Positions 1 through 9,458 are shown, counted from the first letter of the stretch. The stretch is DNA of 64,000 bases from Phycisphaeraceae bacterium (GCA_020639215.1 JACKHA010000002.1:107725-171724); one strand, 5' to 3'. Notes: generated from the letters alone by a model not told the origin. Program-made: numbers and translations.

Positions 1-40
1 CCCGCAACCCCGCCGCGACCCGCTGGTTGGATCAGCGTCG

Positions 41-1948
41 ATGCTGTGCTTCCGTGTGCCCCAAACCGATTCCAATCGCCCGCAGCCCGCGGGCGGCGCA
101 CGCGCCGACGCCGGCCGGTGCTTCGGCGGTTTTTCTCGGTGCGTCACCACCTTCGCGCACCTGGCGATCTTCGCGGCCTTCGCGCTGCTCCTGCTGACCC
201 CACGAGCCGCTCTGGGCGCACGTCCTGGCCAGCCCGACCTCCGCCTGCTCCCGCCGGACATCGACGGGGCGATCTGCATCAGCGACGCCGCGATCGCTTC
301 CCGCCAGACCTCCGGCGGCGCGGGGCGGCGCATGGGCGACGACCTGGCCCGCCTGCTCGGCCTGCCGGCCGCGTGGGACGAGCTCTGGCGGACGCTCGAT
401 CTCCCCGCCGACGAGGCCATCGACCGTCTGCTGGGGCAGCGGGTGGTTATCGCGTGGCGGAGCCTAGCAGACGATCCAGACGCGCCGCAGCGCATCGACG
501 AGGAGCCCGACTGGATCGTCCTCTCCCTCGTTGACGGACGCACGGAACGCCTCATCCGCGAGCGCCTTCGCCCCGCCCCGCGCGACGTCGAGGCCGGACA
601 GGCGATCCTGTCGCTCGAAGACGGAAGGTACCTGCTCACGACGCGCCTGCTCGGGCGCGGCGGGAGCCCGGAGCAGCAGCGCCGCGCCATCATCATGCTC
701 GCCCCGTCCGCGCACATGGAGCTGTTCAAGCGGATGCTGCCCCGCCTGGGCGAGCGGATCGACGGGGCGACGCTCGGCGACGAACCAGCCGTCCGAGAGA
801 GCGCGGCCCTGCTGGAGCGCGACATCGCGATGGTGACCCGGGGCTCGACACCCGATGGCGTTGCGGTCGGTGTCGTGGGCGCGTCGTGGCGACGGGGCGA
901 GCGACTTGCCGAGGCCGGCCCTGGGCTCGACGCCACGGTCGTTCGCACGGGTCCGGGCGTGCCCCACGTGGGAGGGGCGGGCGGCCAGACGCTCTCGCTC
1001 GCGCAGGTCGAGCGGCTTGCGGGCGGTGCGCCGCTGGCGATCTCCGAGTGGCTGAGCGAAGGCGTGTGGGGCGGAGGGAACGGCGCGGATGGCGATGGTG
1101 ACGCGGCGGCCCGCCCGACCGAGGTCGCCGGCGCGGGAGAGCGATCGGCGCGTGTCGGCGTGGGCCTCGGCCCCACCGGGTCGCTGGCCGCCATGCTCGC
1201 GCCGCTGGCCCACAGCATCGGACTCTCTGGCGGGGGGCGGGCGCTGCTCGGGCGCGAGGCGTTCGTGGTCGTGCAGGGCGCGGGTCGGGCGACGGACCCG
1301 GTCGTCATCACGATCGGCGCGCGGACGAGTGACATCGGGGGCCTCGCGGTCCATGGCGACGCCGTGATGGCCGCGGTGCTCACGCCCGTCGAGGCGGATC
1401 CGGCCACGGGCCGGCTCGAGCCATCGGGGGAGCTCGCCGGGCCCAACTACCTCGGGGCGTACCCGCCAGCGGCCCGCGTAGCCCTGGTGCCGTCGCAGTC
1501 CGGTGCGTCGCTGAACGGACTTCTGGGCCCTTCGACGGTGCTGGCCTGGCAGTTCGAGCCAGCCGCGCCGCTGGTCAAGGCGCAGGAGGGGCAGCGTCCC
1601 TGGGGCGTGCCGGGCTGGTGGATCTCGCGCCTTGGGGCGACCCCCGCGGGCGCCAGCGCAGAGAACGCCGCGGCGGCGCAGCTCCGACGCGTGGCCGACG
1701 TGCTCGGCGAGAACCGCGAGGGCCTTGCTACGCCGAACGGCGCTGCGCCGGTGGTCAGCGCGGGCGTGGCACGCCCGGCGCAACTTCTGGGCACCCTGGC
1801 GGCGGTCGGCGCGCCGGTGCCGCCGGCCATGGGCGCCGTCCGCTGGATCTCCGCTTTCCGCTGGGAGGGGCGGCTGGTCGCGCCCGGTCGGGTGGAGATG
1901 CAGATCGGGATCGATCTCGATCCCGCCATGGGCCCGCCCCGCGAGTAA
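41..1948 (+). CDS. secreted protein of unknown function
   Basis: I do not recognise this 635-residue protein. Residues about 35-60 form a hydrophobic stretch ending in an Ala-rich cleavage-like site, so it is probably exported or membrane-anchored. The rest is rich in Gly, Ala, Arg and Pro, contains no catalytic motif I can name, and alternates short hydrophobic strands with acidic loops. A distant link to DUF3352-type secreted proteins is possible but unproven. The frame is open to the window edge upstream of the ATG at 41, so the true start may lie outside the window, and the long stretch before the signal-like segment makes the start uncertain. It precedes the SCO-like gene by 82 bases on the same strand. 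Confidence 0.7.
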   Translation: MLCFRVPQTDSNRPQPAGGARADAGRCFGGFSRCVTTFAHLAIFAAFALLLLTPRAALGARPGQPDLRLLPPDIDGAICISDAAIASRQTSGGAGRRMGDDLARLLGLPAAWDELWRTLDLPADEAIDRLLGQRVVIAWRSLADDPDAPQRIDEEPDWIVLSLVDGRTERLIRERLRPAPRDVEAGQAILSLEDGRYLLTTRLLGRGGSPEQQRRAIIMLAPSAHMELFKRMLPRLGERIDGATLGDEPAVRESAALLERDIAMVTRGSTPDGVAVGVVGASWRRGERLAEAGPGLDATVVRTGPGVPHVGGAGGQTLSLAQVERLAGGAPLAISEWLSEGVWGGGNGADGDGDAAARPTEVAGAGERSARVGVGLGPTGSLAAMLAPLAHSIGLSGGGRALLGREAFVVVQGAGRATDPVVITIGARTSDIGGLAVHGDAVMAAVLTPVEADPATGRLEPSGELAGPNYLGAYPPAARVALVPSQSGASLNGLLGPSTVLAWQFEPAAPLVKAQEGQRPWGVPGWWISRLGATPAGASAENAAAAQLRRVADVLGENREGLATPNGAAPVVSAGVARPAQLLGTLAAVGAPVPPAMGAVRWISAFRWEGRLVAPGRVEMQIGIDLDPAMGPPRE

Positions 1949-2030
1949 AGCATCGGGTTCGGCCCGTCAGGGCTCTTGCGGCGGCGGGGCATCCGGCTCG
2001 GGCTCCGCCCCGAACCCCATACGATCCGCC

Positions 2031-2678
2031 ATGCGTTCGCTGCACATCATCGCCATCCTCATCGCGACGGTCGGGCTGCTCGTGACGGTCGCGCTCACGG
2101 TCGCCGTCGGGATGCAGCGGCCGGAACGTCCCGATCCCAGGGCGCCGGACCAGGGGCTCGAGAGCCTGCGGATCCCCGACTTCGAACTGACCGATCAGCA
2201 CGGCGAGGCGGCGACGGCCGCGATTCTCGACGGGCACTACACCGTCGTGGACTTCATCTTCACGTCCTGTCCCTTTGCCTGCCCGGCGATGATGGGGCGG
2301 ATGGCCCAGGTGCAGGACAGCCTTGCGGGCACCGGCGTGCGGTTCGCGTCGTTCAGCCTTGATCCGCAGCGTGACACGCCCGAGGCCCTGCGCGAGTACC
2401 TCTCCAACTACTCGGGTGATCCGGCGACGTGGACGCTGCTCACGGGGGACCGCGAGGTTGTGTGGAGCATCGTCCGCGACGCGCTGAAGTTCGAGCTGGA
2501 GGACGACGCCGACACGATGATCACCGGGCGCGACGGCACCTCCATGCCCAACATCCGCCACCCGATCAGATTTGTGCTGGTCGGGCCAGGTCGGGAGGTT
2601 CTCGGGATGTACAAGTCGGACGATCCGGAGTCGATCGCGGCGCTGGAGGAGCGGGTTCGGCTGCTGACGGCGGGGTAA
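2031..2678 (+). CDS. SCO1/SenC family copper chaperone-like protein
   Basis: A 215-residue membrane-anchored thioredoxin-fold protein. Residues 5-27 form one transmembrane helix; the remainder should lie in the periplasm. The CxxxC motif CPFAC (Cys80, Cys84) sits in the family context VDFIFTSCPFAC, followed by the SFSLDPQRDTPEAL segment typical of SCO1/SenC. The third copper ligand is probably the His in RHPIRFVL. Family members deliver copper to the CuA site of cytochrome c oxidase or act as thiol redox proteins; no oxidase gene is nearby. The ATG at 2031 was chosen because it places the membrane helix at the N terminus. A TACGAT box at 2020-2025 ends five bases before it, which may be the -10 of a very short-leader transcript. 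Confidence 0.9.
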   Translation: MRSLHIIAILIATVGLLVTVALTVAVGMQRPERPDPRAPDQGLESLRIPDFELTDQHGEAATAAILDGHYTVVDFIFTSCPFACPAMMGRMAQVQDSLAGTGVRFASFSLDPQRDTPEALREYLSNYSGDPATWTLLTGDREVVWSIVRDALKFELEDDADTMITGRDGTSMPNIRHPIRFVLVGPGREVLGMYKSDDPESIAALEERVRLLTAG

Positions 2679-2723
2679 CGGCCCCGACGGACGGTGGCGG
2701 GTGGCCGTGGCACACACGAGTTG

Positions 2724-2837
2724 AACACAGCGCCACAGAAGCACAGGGCGGAGCACCAAGGCCAGCGGTCTTGGAGCCCGGCCTCGTGGCATCGCGTTGA
2801 ACTGGTGTCCCGCTCTGCGTCTATGCGGCTCTGGGTT
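2724..2837. repeat. degenerate inverted repeat with 8-base periodic arms
   Basis: Two 34-base arms (2724-2757 and 2804-2837) match as an inverted repeat at about 24 of 34 positions around a 46-base centre. The left arm follows an 8-base rhythm of the type xxCACAGx. It lies between the convergent ends of the SCO-like gene and mgtE. Nothing else is apparent in this 188-base gap. Confidence 0.55.
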
Positions 2838-2866
2838 GGATCGGGCTTGATCCGACCCGCGCCCCG

Positions 2867-4252
2867 CTACCGCAGCGCGTCGCCCAGAATCGCGATCGCC
2901 ACGCCGAAGTAGACCAGCATCCCCGAGGCGTCCATCAGTGTCGCCACGAGCGGCGAGGACGACGCGGCCGGGTCCAGCCCGAGGCGCCGGAGCAGCAGCG
3001 GCAGGCACGAGCCGAGCACCGCGCCCCACGCCACAACGCTGACGATTGCGATGCACACGGCCAGGATGATCCGCCCGAGGTGTTCCCCGCTCAGCACGCC
3101 CGTGGCCCACCAGGCGGCCATGGCGATCACGCCCACCGCCGCCAGGCCCAGCCCCAGAGCGGCCCCGGCGACGATCTCGCGCCGCAGCACGATCCACCAA
3201 TCCTTGGGCTCGACCTCTTCGAGCGCCAAGGCCCGAACCAGCAGCGCGGCGGTCTGCGTGCCGCTGTTGCCCCCGCAGGAGATGATCAGCGGGATGAACA
3301 GGGTCAGCGCGATCACCTTCTCCAGACGCTCCGTGAACGACGAGAGGATGAGCACGGTCAGGCTCTGCCCCACGAAGAGGGCCGCGAGCCACGGCCCTCG
3401 CTTGAGCAGCATCGCCCCGAGCCCGGTGCTCGTGTACGACTCCTCGAGCGCGCCCATGCCCGCCAGGCGCTGGATGTCCTCGGTCGCCTCGATCTCGGCC
3501 ACGTCGGCCACGTCGTCGCTGGTCACGATTCCCAGCAGCGTGCCCCGCCTGTCCAGCACTGGCAGGGCGGTGCGGTCGTAGCGGTTCATGACGCGGACCG
3601 CCTCTTCGCGGTCGTCGGTCGCCTGCAGCGACAGCGGGTGCTCGTCCATGAGGGCCGAGATGGTCGTCCGCGGCTCGGCCAGCAGGAGCTTGGAGATGTG
3701 GATGTCGTCGATGAGGCGCTTCTGCTCGTCGACGACGAACACCCACGCGACGGTCTCGGCGTCGCGTCCGTACAGGCGGACCTGCTCGAGGGCACGCAGG
3801 ACGGTCCACTCCGGGCGGACCGTGACGTAGTTGGGCGTCATGAGCCGCCCGACCGACTCGGGCGGATAGCCCAGGATCGTCTGCGTGACCTGGCGGTCGT
3901 CGGGGCCGAGGGCGGCCAGCAGGCGCGTGGCGACCTCCGCGGGCAGCTCGTCGAGCAGGGCGGCCCGGTCGTCCGGGTCCATCGCCTCGACGACGCGGAC
4001 GGCGGCGTCGGCGCTGAGCTTCCCGATGATGAGTTCCTGGTCTTCCGCGTCGAGGTACGCGAAGGCCTCGGCGGCCTCGTCGCGGGGCAGGATGCGGAAC
4101 GCGACCGCCGCGTCCGCGGGCTCGAGCGCCTGCAGGATGCTGGCCACGTCGGCCGCGTCGAAGTCCTCGAGGGCGTGGCGCAGCTCGGCGAGGCGGCGCT
4201 CGTGGACAAGTTCCTCGATCTCCGGGATGACCAGTTCGGCCGTCGGATTCAC
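2867..4252 (-). CDS. mgtE: magnesium transporter MgtE
   Basis: A 461-residue MgtE, the usual family length. Residues about 1-130 form the cytosolic superhelical N domain (repeated LEPADAA, LPRDEAAEAF, MDPDDRAALLDELP units). A CBS pair follows at about 135-260 (RLMTPNYVTVRPEWTV; LPVLDRRGTLLGIVTSDDV). The last 180 residues hold about five membrane helices with the pore signature CGGNSGTQTAALLVRAL and a final DPAASSSPLVATLMD segment. In the family the N and CBS domains bind Mg2+ and gate the channel. The gene lies 60 bases downstream of the TPR gene on the same strand, at the distal end of the nusA-led run, and may be read through from it. The ATG at 4252 gives the expected N domain. Confidence 0.96.
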   Translation of the reverse strand: MNPTAELVIPEIEELVHERRLAELRHALEDFDAADVASILQALEPADAAVAFRILPRDEAAEAFAYLDAEDQELIIGKLSADAAVRVVEAMDPDDRAALLDELPAEVATRLLAALGPDDRQVTQTILGYPPESVGRLMTPNYVTVRPEWTVLRALEQVRLYGRDAETVAWVFVVDEQKRLIDDIHISKLLLAEPRTTISALMDEHPLSLQATDDREEAVRVMNRYDRTALPVLDRRGTLLGIVTSDDVADVAEIEATEDIQRLAGMGALEESYTSTGLGAMLLKRGPWLAALFVGQSLTVLILSSFTERLEKVIALTLFIPLIISCGGNSGTQTAALLVRALALEEVEPKDWWIVLRREIVAGAALGLGLAAVGVIAMAAWWATGVLSGEHLGRIILAVCIAIVSVVAWGAVLGSCLPLLLRRLGLDPAASSSPLVATLMDASGMLVYFGVAIAILGDALR

Positions 4253-4312
4253 GGGGGATGGTAGTGGCGGCGGCCCGGCGTTTTTTCGGTCGATGCGCCG
4301 CCCGACCCGCGC

Positions 4313-7300
4313 CTATCGGGCCTCGGCCACGCCCTCTCCGAGCGGGGCGATTTCCGGCTCCTGCCCGCTCTCGGCCGCGGCGATCTTGGCCTCGATCGTC
4401 TCGACGCGCGTCCGGGCGTCCTGAAGCATGCCCGCGGGCGCCCCGCCCGATTCGTACGACTCGACCGTTCGGCGGGCCCGCGGCAACGCCTCGCGCCAGC
4501 GGGCCAGGGCGTCGTCGGCGCGGCCAGCCCGCCACAGCGCGTCGCCGAGCTGGTCGAGCGTGACCGGGCCGTCGGACTCGTCGAGCAAGGACGTCGCCCG
4601 TTCGAGCAACCAGACCGCGCCCCGCCCACCCTCCAGGGGTTCGCCCGCCTCGTCCGCGAGGTCCGTCAGTCGCCCCTGCTTGTACCGCAGCCACCCGAGC
4701 GAGTCGAGCACGTTCGCCTCGTCGGGGCGGAGGCGGATGGCCATCTCGAGCAGGTGCTCGGCCTCGTCCAGGCGGATGCCGCGGTCGGCCCACTCATAGC
4801 CCAGGTCGTTGGCCGCCGACCCGTGTTCGGGGAACAGCTCGAGGGCGAGCGACAGGAATCCCTCGGCGATCTCGGTCGGGCGGTCGAGGACGCGGGTCGC
4901 GCCCGCGATGGCATACGCGACGTCTGCCCGCAAGCGGGCCGGATCGGAGGGGGGTTCATCGGGTCCGCCGGGCATGACCAGGAGGATCGCGGCCAGGTCG
5001 TCGGCCGCGGTCGTGATGCCCAGGAGGTCGCGGAGGTTGTCGGCGTTACCCTCGCGCGCGATCAGCCCCGCCCAGCGGGACGTGTCCTGGGGTGAGAGTC
5101 CCGCGGGGCGTGCCGCGGCGGCGCGGAGGATGTTGAACGCCACCGCGGGCTGGTCGGTGCCGACGGCGTGCTGGGCGGCGAGCAGATAGGCCCCGGGATC
5201 GAGCGCCGGGATCTGGTCGGCCGCGCTCGCGGCCGCGCGCAGCAAGGCCGCCTCGTCGATCGGGCGGGTTCCGCCGAGCAGCGCGAGACGAACCTGGTGC
5301 ATCTGCGGGTCCAGGTCGACCGAGGCGCCGTCCATGGCCGTGAACAGCGCGAGCAGGGCATCGCGTGCGGCGCCCTCGGTCGGCGAGGTTGCGCGGCGCA
5401 TGAGCGGGTCGGCGATGGCCCGGAGGCGGTTGCGGTCGTCGCCGGTCGGGATCAGTCCGAGCGCGAGCCACTCGACCGCCGCCTGCACGGCGTCCATCGA
5501 GCGGTTCTGGATGAGCAGCAGGCGAGCCAGCGAGGCGCGTGGCCCGAGCAGATGCGGGTTGGCGGCGATGTGGGCCCGCAGGAACGCCTCGGCGTCGATC
5601 AGCACGCTGGGCGACTCGCGCGTCGCCCGCAACGACCAGGCCTCCATCAGCGCATCGATCGCCTCCTGGTCCCACGGTGCGTCGGTCGCGAGCCCGCGCA
5701 GGCGCTGGTCCGCCTCGCCCAGTCGGCCGATCTGGAGCAGTTCCCGGGCGGAGATGAACCGCAGGAGGGTGCTGGCGGGGACGTACTCGCGCAGGCCCTG
5801 CAGGGCCTGCTGGAGGCGGGCCTGGTCGGCCAGCGGGGCGCCGGGCGTGTGCAGCGCAACGAGCGTTGTGTGCCCCGACTCGGCGAAGGGGTCGGCGGCG
5901 ACGAGCGATCGCGCGAGCGAGCCCGCGCGCTCGTTGTCCCCGAGCTCTCGGGCCAGCTGGCTGGCCTGGAACAGCAGCGCGCAGGACGAATCTTCAACGG
6001 GCGCGGGAGAGCCAAAGTCGGTGCCGCCGGATTCCCCGTCGGGCGCCGCATCGCGCTGGAGGAGGAGCATCACCGTGGGCGACGCCAGCGCGGCATCCAG
6101 GGCCGCCCGCTGGTCGCCGATCGCCTTAAACGCCCCGACCAGCAGGCATCGCTCGGCGTCCGAGGGGTCGTCACGTTCGGGCCACGCGTCAAGCAACGCG
6201 CGTGCGGCGTCTGGTTGCCCCCGCATCGCGGCAACAGAGACCCGCATGAACTCGACGGTCGCGACGCGCTCGGCGTCGCCACCGGGGAGCACGCCGACCA
6301 GCACCGCCTCGGCCTCATCGAACCGGGCGGATTCCACCAGGAGGCGGGCCAGCAGCAAGCCCGCCCCGGGCTCATCGGGGAGCGATCGCAGCGTGTCCAG
6401 CACGCCGGCGTCGCGCAGCCCGCCCTCGATCATCTTCGCGGCAACGCCCTGGGTCATCGCGGGGTGCGCGCCGGCGTGGGCGGCCAGCGCCCGCGTCGCC
6501 CCGGCACGATCGCCGGGCCCGTACGCCTCGATCAGATCGCGCAGGAGGCGGTGCTGGAACGGTTGCGCGTCGAGCGCCTCGCGCAGTGTCGCGCGGGCCT
6601 GCTCGGGCGCCTCGCACGCCGCGATCAGGCGGGCCATGCTCGCGTCGATCGTCGGGGACTCGCCGGCGGCCAGGGCCGCGAGGTCCGCGAGCGCCTCGCG
6701 GAGCAGCGGCGCGACGTCGGTGTGGTCTCGGAGATACTCGACGCACCGGCGGGCCCGCTCGTCGGTCGCGGCCCCGTGCTGCTCGACGGCGTCGAGGATC
6801 ATCAGGGCGGCGTCGGCCGGGTGGCCCAGACGCATCGCCGCGAGAACCCGTGCCGGCAGCACGCGCCCGTCGTCGAACGCCTGGAACCGCCTCGCGGCCC
6901 GGAGGGTCCGATCGACCATCTCCCACCGCCCGGTCGCGGCGCCCTGCGAGGCCGCCTTGTGCAGGGCGTCCCACGCGCCGCGGTACATGCTCGAGAGCTC
7001 GGCGACGAACAGCGTGCCCGAGGGGAACGCCGCGGGCAGATCGAACGCGGTGGCGTACGCCGAGGCCGACGCCCGCGTGTACCCCGCCGCGGCCAGGGCG
7101 TCGGCCAGCGTGGCCCAGACCATGTGCCGCAGCGCCGGGTCCTGGCCCGGCGCGATGGAGCGGACGCCCCTGGCGGCGTGGGCGACGGCGCTGTCGAGTC
7201 GCCCGTCGCGCAGCGACCACACCGAGAGCAGCAGTCGCGGGCGCGGGTGCTCGAGCCCGAGCGCGACCGCGCGCTCGACCATCTGGCGGGCCCGCGCCTC

Positions 7301-7831
7301 GTTGCCGACGCGGAGCAACGCCTCGGCGAGGGTCAGGTGAAGCTCGGGCGACGCGGGGTCCAGCGCGATGGCCTGATCCAGATCGGTGATCGCGCCGAAC
7401 GCGTCGTCCTCGATGATCCGCCCGCGGGCGCGGACATACAGACGCATCGCGCTGGTCAGGTCGTCACCCGTCGCCCGCGCCGGGGCGTCCACAGGGGCCG
7501 GCCCGACGTCCCGGGCCGCGAAGCGATCGAGCACCGCTTCGAGCGGCTCGTTGGACTCCGCCGTGGAGAACGCCGGGAGCGTGAGCAGGGCGTACTCGAA
7601 CGCCGGCGGAGCCGGGGCGGTCTGGACGCGCTCGTCAGGGCGGGTCAACTCGGCGATCCGGCGCGCCTCGAGTCGCTGGCGGGCGGAGTCGTTCTGGGCT
7701 CCTCGGGCGACGCCCGGCTGCGCGGCGTCGGCCGGAGAGAGCGCCGCCGCCGGTGCGATTGGCGGGGCGAGCACCTGGCACGCGGCGATGGCGATCGGAA
7801 GCACTCGGGCCATGGATCGGGTTGTCGCCAC
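4313..7831 (-). CDS. large exported tetratricopeptide-repeat protein
   Basis: A 1172-residue protein with an N-terminal signal peptide (MARVLPIAIAACQVLAPP, ending near AAALS). Almost all the rest is helical repeats. Clear TPR units occur near residues 140-215 (ITDLDQAIALDPASPELHLTLAEALLRVGN; RARQMVERAVALGLEHPRPRL) and again near the C terminus (AANDLGYEWADRGIRLDEAEHLLEMAIRLRPDEANVLDSL...). It is probably a periplasmic or surface scaffold; the partner is unknown. The GTG at 7831 directly follows the TGA of the upstream gene and has GGAG six bases ahead; the ATG at 7813 would shorten it by six residues and keep the signal peptide. A long open frame on the other strand here is a shadow produced by high GC. 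Confidence 0.9.
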   Translation of the reverse strand: MATTRSMARVLPIAIAACQVLAPPIAPAAALSPADAAQPGVARGAQNDSARQRLEARRIAELTRPDERVQTAPAPPAFEYALLTLPAFSTAESNEPLEAVLDRFAARDVGPAPVDAPARATGDDLTSAMRLYVRARGRIIEDDAFGAITDLDQAIALDPASPELHLTLAEALLRVGNEARARQMVERAVALGLEHPRPRLLLSVWSLRDGRLDSAVAHAARGVRSIAPGQDPALRHMVWATLADALAAAGYTRASASAYATAFDLPAAFPSGTLFVAELSSMYRGAWDALHKAASQGAATGRWEMVDRTLRAARRFQAFDDGRVLPARVLAAMRLGHPADAALMILDAVEQHGAATDERARRCVEYLRDHTDVAPLLREALADLAALAAGESPTIDASMARLIAACEAPEQARATLREALDAQPFQHRLLRDLIEAYGPGDRAGATRALAAHAGAHPAMTQGVAAKMIEGGLRDAGVLDTLRSLPDEPGAGLLLARLLVESARFDEAEAVLVGVLPGGDAERVATVEFMRVSVAAMRGQPDAARALLDAWPERDDPSDAERCLLVGAFKAIGDQRAALDAALASPTVMLLLQRDAAPDGESGGTDFGSPAPVEDSSCALLFQASQLARELGDNERAGSLARSLVAADPFAESGHTTLVALHTPGAPLADQARLQQALQGLREYVPASTLLRFISARELLQIGRLGEADQRLRGLATDAPWDQEAIDALMEAWSLRATRESPSVLIDAEAFLRAHIAANPHLLGPRASLARLLLIQNRSMDAVQAAVEWLALGLIPTGDDRNRLRAIADPLMRRATSPTEGAARDALLALFTAMDGASVDLDPQMHQVRLALLGGTRPIDEAALLRAAASAADQIPALDPGAYLLAAQHAVGTDQPAVAFNILRAAAARPAGLSPQDTSRWAGLIAREGNADNLRDLLGITTAADDLAAILLVMPGGPDEPPSDPARLRADVAYAIAGATRVLDRPTEIAEGFLSLALELFPEHGSAANDLGYEWADRGIRLDEAEHLLEMAIRLRPDEANVLDSLGWLRYKQGRLTDLADEAGEPLEGGRGAVWLLERATSLLDESDGPVTLDQLGDALWRAGRADDALARWREALPRARRTVESYESGGAPAGMLQDARTRVETIEAKIAAAESGQEPEIAPLGEGVAEAR

Positions 7832-8572
7832 TCACTTCTCCGCGCCGGAGCGTTTGCGGGGCTTGGCCGGCGCCTTCTTCTTGGATCGCGACGCCGCGGG
7901 CTTGGAACTGCCGCCCCGCCGGCTCGCGGACCGCTTGGCCGCCTGCTCGGCGCAGGCCTCGAGCAGGAGATACGCCTCGGCGGCCTCGCCGGCGCGGAAC
8001 TGACGCTCCATCCACGACCCGGCGTCGCCCGGCGGCGTCTCGGGGGGCACGACCTTGTGCTTGGCCAGGCAGTCCCGCAGGCGGGCGTCGATCGGGAACG
8101 CGTGCCCGCCGAAGCACAGCAGCACCAGGCGTGCCGCGACGAACGGGTGCATGCCGTCGAGCGACTCAAAGTAGGCGCGGATGTCGCGCTTGCCCTCCTC
8201 GGCCAGGTGGGCCAGGCGGACGTCGTGCTCACGCGCGAACACGTCGTTCAGGCAGGCGCGGAGACGCTCGGCCCGCTCCTGGGCCCGGGGGTCGTCGGGC
8301 CCGAGCATGGCCGCCAACTCGTCGGCCAGGAACACGCGGAGCTCGTTCAGGTCCACCACCTGCTCGCCCAGGCTCGCCATCGCCGCGTCGGCGCTGGCGC
8401 GTCCGGACTCCCACCACAGCATCGAGCGGACGAGCTCGACCACGACCCCATCCTCGCCGGCGAACACCGCGGGCGGGGCGTGGGGTTCGCCCTTCGACTT
8501 GGCCCGCGCCTTGTCAAGCAGCGACTTCAGGCGGGCCGCGCCCTCGTCGCCGATCTGCGTCGAGAGACTCAC
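7832..8572 (-). CDS. helix-hairpin-helix DNA glycosylase-like protein with basic tail
   Basis: A 246-residue protein. Residues about 65-165 resemble the HhH-GPD fold of endonuclease III relatives: a helical block, then LDGMHPFVAARLVLLCFGGHAFPIDARL, which lines up with the hairpin and the 'VDTHV' Asp of active glycosylases. The hairpin glycines are not the usual LPGVG, and no FeS-cluster cysteine set is present, so catalysis is doubtful. The last 35 residues are Lys/Arg/Ser/Ala-rich and should bind nucleic acid non-specifically. The start ATG overlaps the rbfA stop (8569-8572) and its own stop touches the next GTG, so it is cotranscribed with translation-factor genes. A role in DNA or RNA binding is inference. 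Confidence 0.8.
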   Translation of the reverse strand: MSLSTQIGDEGAARLKSLLDKARAKSKGEPHAPPAVFAGEDGVVVELVRSMLWWESGRASADAAMASLGEQVVDLNELRVFLADELAAMLGPDDPRAQERAERLRACLNDVFAREHDVRLAHLAEEGKRDIRAYFESLDGMHPFVAARLVLLCFGGHAFPIDARLRDCLAKHKVVPPETPPGDAGSWMERQFRAGEAAEAYLLLEACAEQAAKRSASRRGGSSKPAASRSKKKAPAKPRKRSGAEK

Positions 8573-8982
8573 GGCGCGGGCTCCCGGGGCGGCTCGGCGC
8601 CGTCGCCTGCACTCTTGGGTGCGTGCTCGTCCGGGGGACGCTCGTTGGATGCCTGGTTGATCGCCCGCAGCACCGCCGCTTCCTTTTTGATCCGCTCGTC
8701 GAGCCTGAACGTCAGCACCGGCATGGTCCTGGTCCGCACGAGATCGGCCGCCTCATGCCGGACGAAGCCCTCCGCGTCGCGCAGGGCGTGCATCGTCAGC
8801 GTCACGCGGTCCTCCGGGAACACCGAAACGTAGACCGTCGCGTTCCGGGCGTCCTGGCTGACCTCGACCTCGGTCACGGTGATCAGGCCCCGGGCCCGCG
8901 GGTCGGCCAGGCCACGCCCCAGCACCTCCTGGATGGCGCCGCGGAGCGCATGGGCCAGGCGATCCTGGCGGCGCGGATTCAC
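8569..8982 (-). CDS. rbfA: 30S ribosome-binding factor RbfA
   Basis: A 137-residue RbfA. The N terminus MNPRRQDRLAHALRGAIQEVL and the KH-like core (DPRARGLITVTEVEVSQDARNATVYVSVF) are diagnostic, followed by the ...RTMPVLTFRLDERI strand. RbfA binds the 30S subunit and assists late 16S rRNA maturation at the 5' helix. The C-terminal 25 residues are an acidic, Pro-rich extension beyond the fold. It overlaps the DUF503 gene upstream by four bases (8979-8982) and the helix-hairpin-helix gene downstream by four bases, indicating translational coupling in the nusA-infB operon. Confidence 0.95.
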   Translation of the reverse strand: MNPRRQDRLAHALRGAIQEVLGRGLADPRARGLITVTEVEVSQDARNATVYVSVFPEDRVTLTMHALRDAEGFVRHEAADLVRTRTMPVLTFRLDERIKKEAAVLRAINQASNERPPDEHAPKSAGDGAEPPREPAP

Positions 8983-9452
8983 GGGCGACCCCCGGCGGGT
9001 TTCGGGCCGGCGTTGAGAGTGTCGGTCGCGTCGGGCACGCCGGCACGTTGGGCGGCGCGCTCAAGAGCCGCGAGTTCCGGGTCGTCCAGCGAACGCCGGA
9101 GCAGCTCGCCGGCGATGTCCTCTTCGGAAGGCGAGGGCCCGTCGAACACCTCGTCGCTGGACCCGTGCCCGTGGACGATCTCGCGTCGGCAGTCGCCCAG
9201 GTGGGCATCGGGCCAGGCGCGGAGGCGCTCGGTGATGCGGTCGAGCACCTGGGCCGCGTGCTTGCCGTCGTTGGAGACGATCGCCAGCCCCATCCGCGCC
9301 ACGCTCGGGTTCTCCAGGGCCGCGACCTCGGCCACGGCGCACTGGAAGTCGCGGTGCAGGCGGTCCTTGGCCGAGCGGACCACCCGGCGCTTGTCCTTGA
9401 GCGACTCCGGATCGGGGATGAACATCTCGAACTGGAGGATGGCGATGATCAT
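8979..9452 (-). CDS. DUF503 family protein
   Basis: A 157-residue protein whose first 95 residues match DUF503 (YlxP-like): MIIAILQFEMFIPDPESLKDKRRVVRSAKDRLHRDF, then AVAEVAALENP and LAIVSNDGKHAAQVLDRI. The family is small and ferredoxin-like, and is classically encoded between infB and rbfA, exactly as here; its biochemical role is poorly defined. The remaining 60 residues are an unconserved tail. The ATG at 9452 is chosen because the family begins with this M-[IV]-[IV] strand; the frame is open further upstream, but that part lies in the repeat element at 9459-9620. The gene overlaps rbfA by four bases. Confidence 0.88.
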   Translation of the reverse strand: MIIAILQFEMFIPDPESLKDKRRVVRSAKDRLHRDFQCAVAEVAALENPSVARMGLAIVSNDGKHAAQVLDRITERLRAWPDAHLGDCRREIVHGHGSSDEVFDGPSPSEEDIAGELLRRSLDDPELAALERAAQRAGVPDATDTLNAGPKPAGGRP

Positions 9453-9458
9453 TCGGGG

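Noticed and set aside
5168..8833. 1221-codon open frame on the plus strand
   Set aside because: It is exactly antisense to the TPR, helix-hairpin-helix and rbfA genes. Its composition (Arg, Gly, Gln, Asp) is that of a GC-rich shadow, with no motif.
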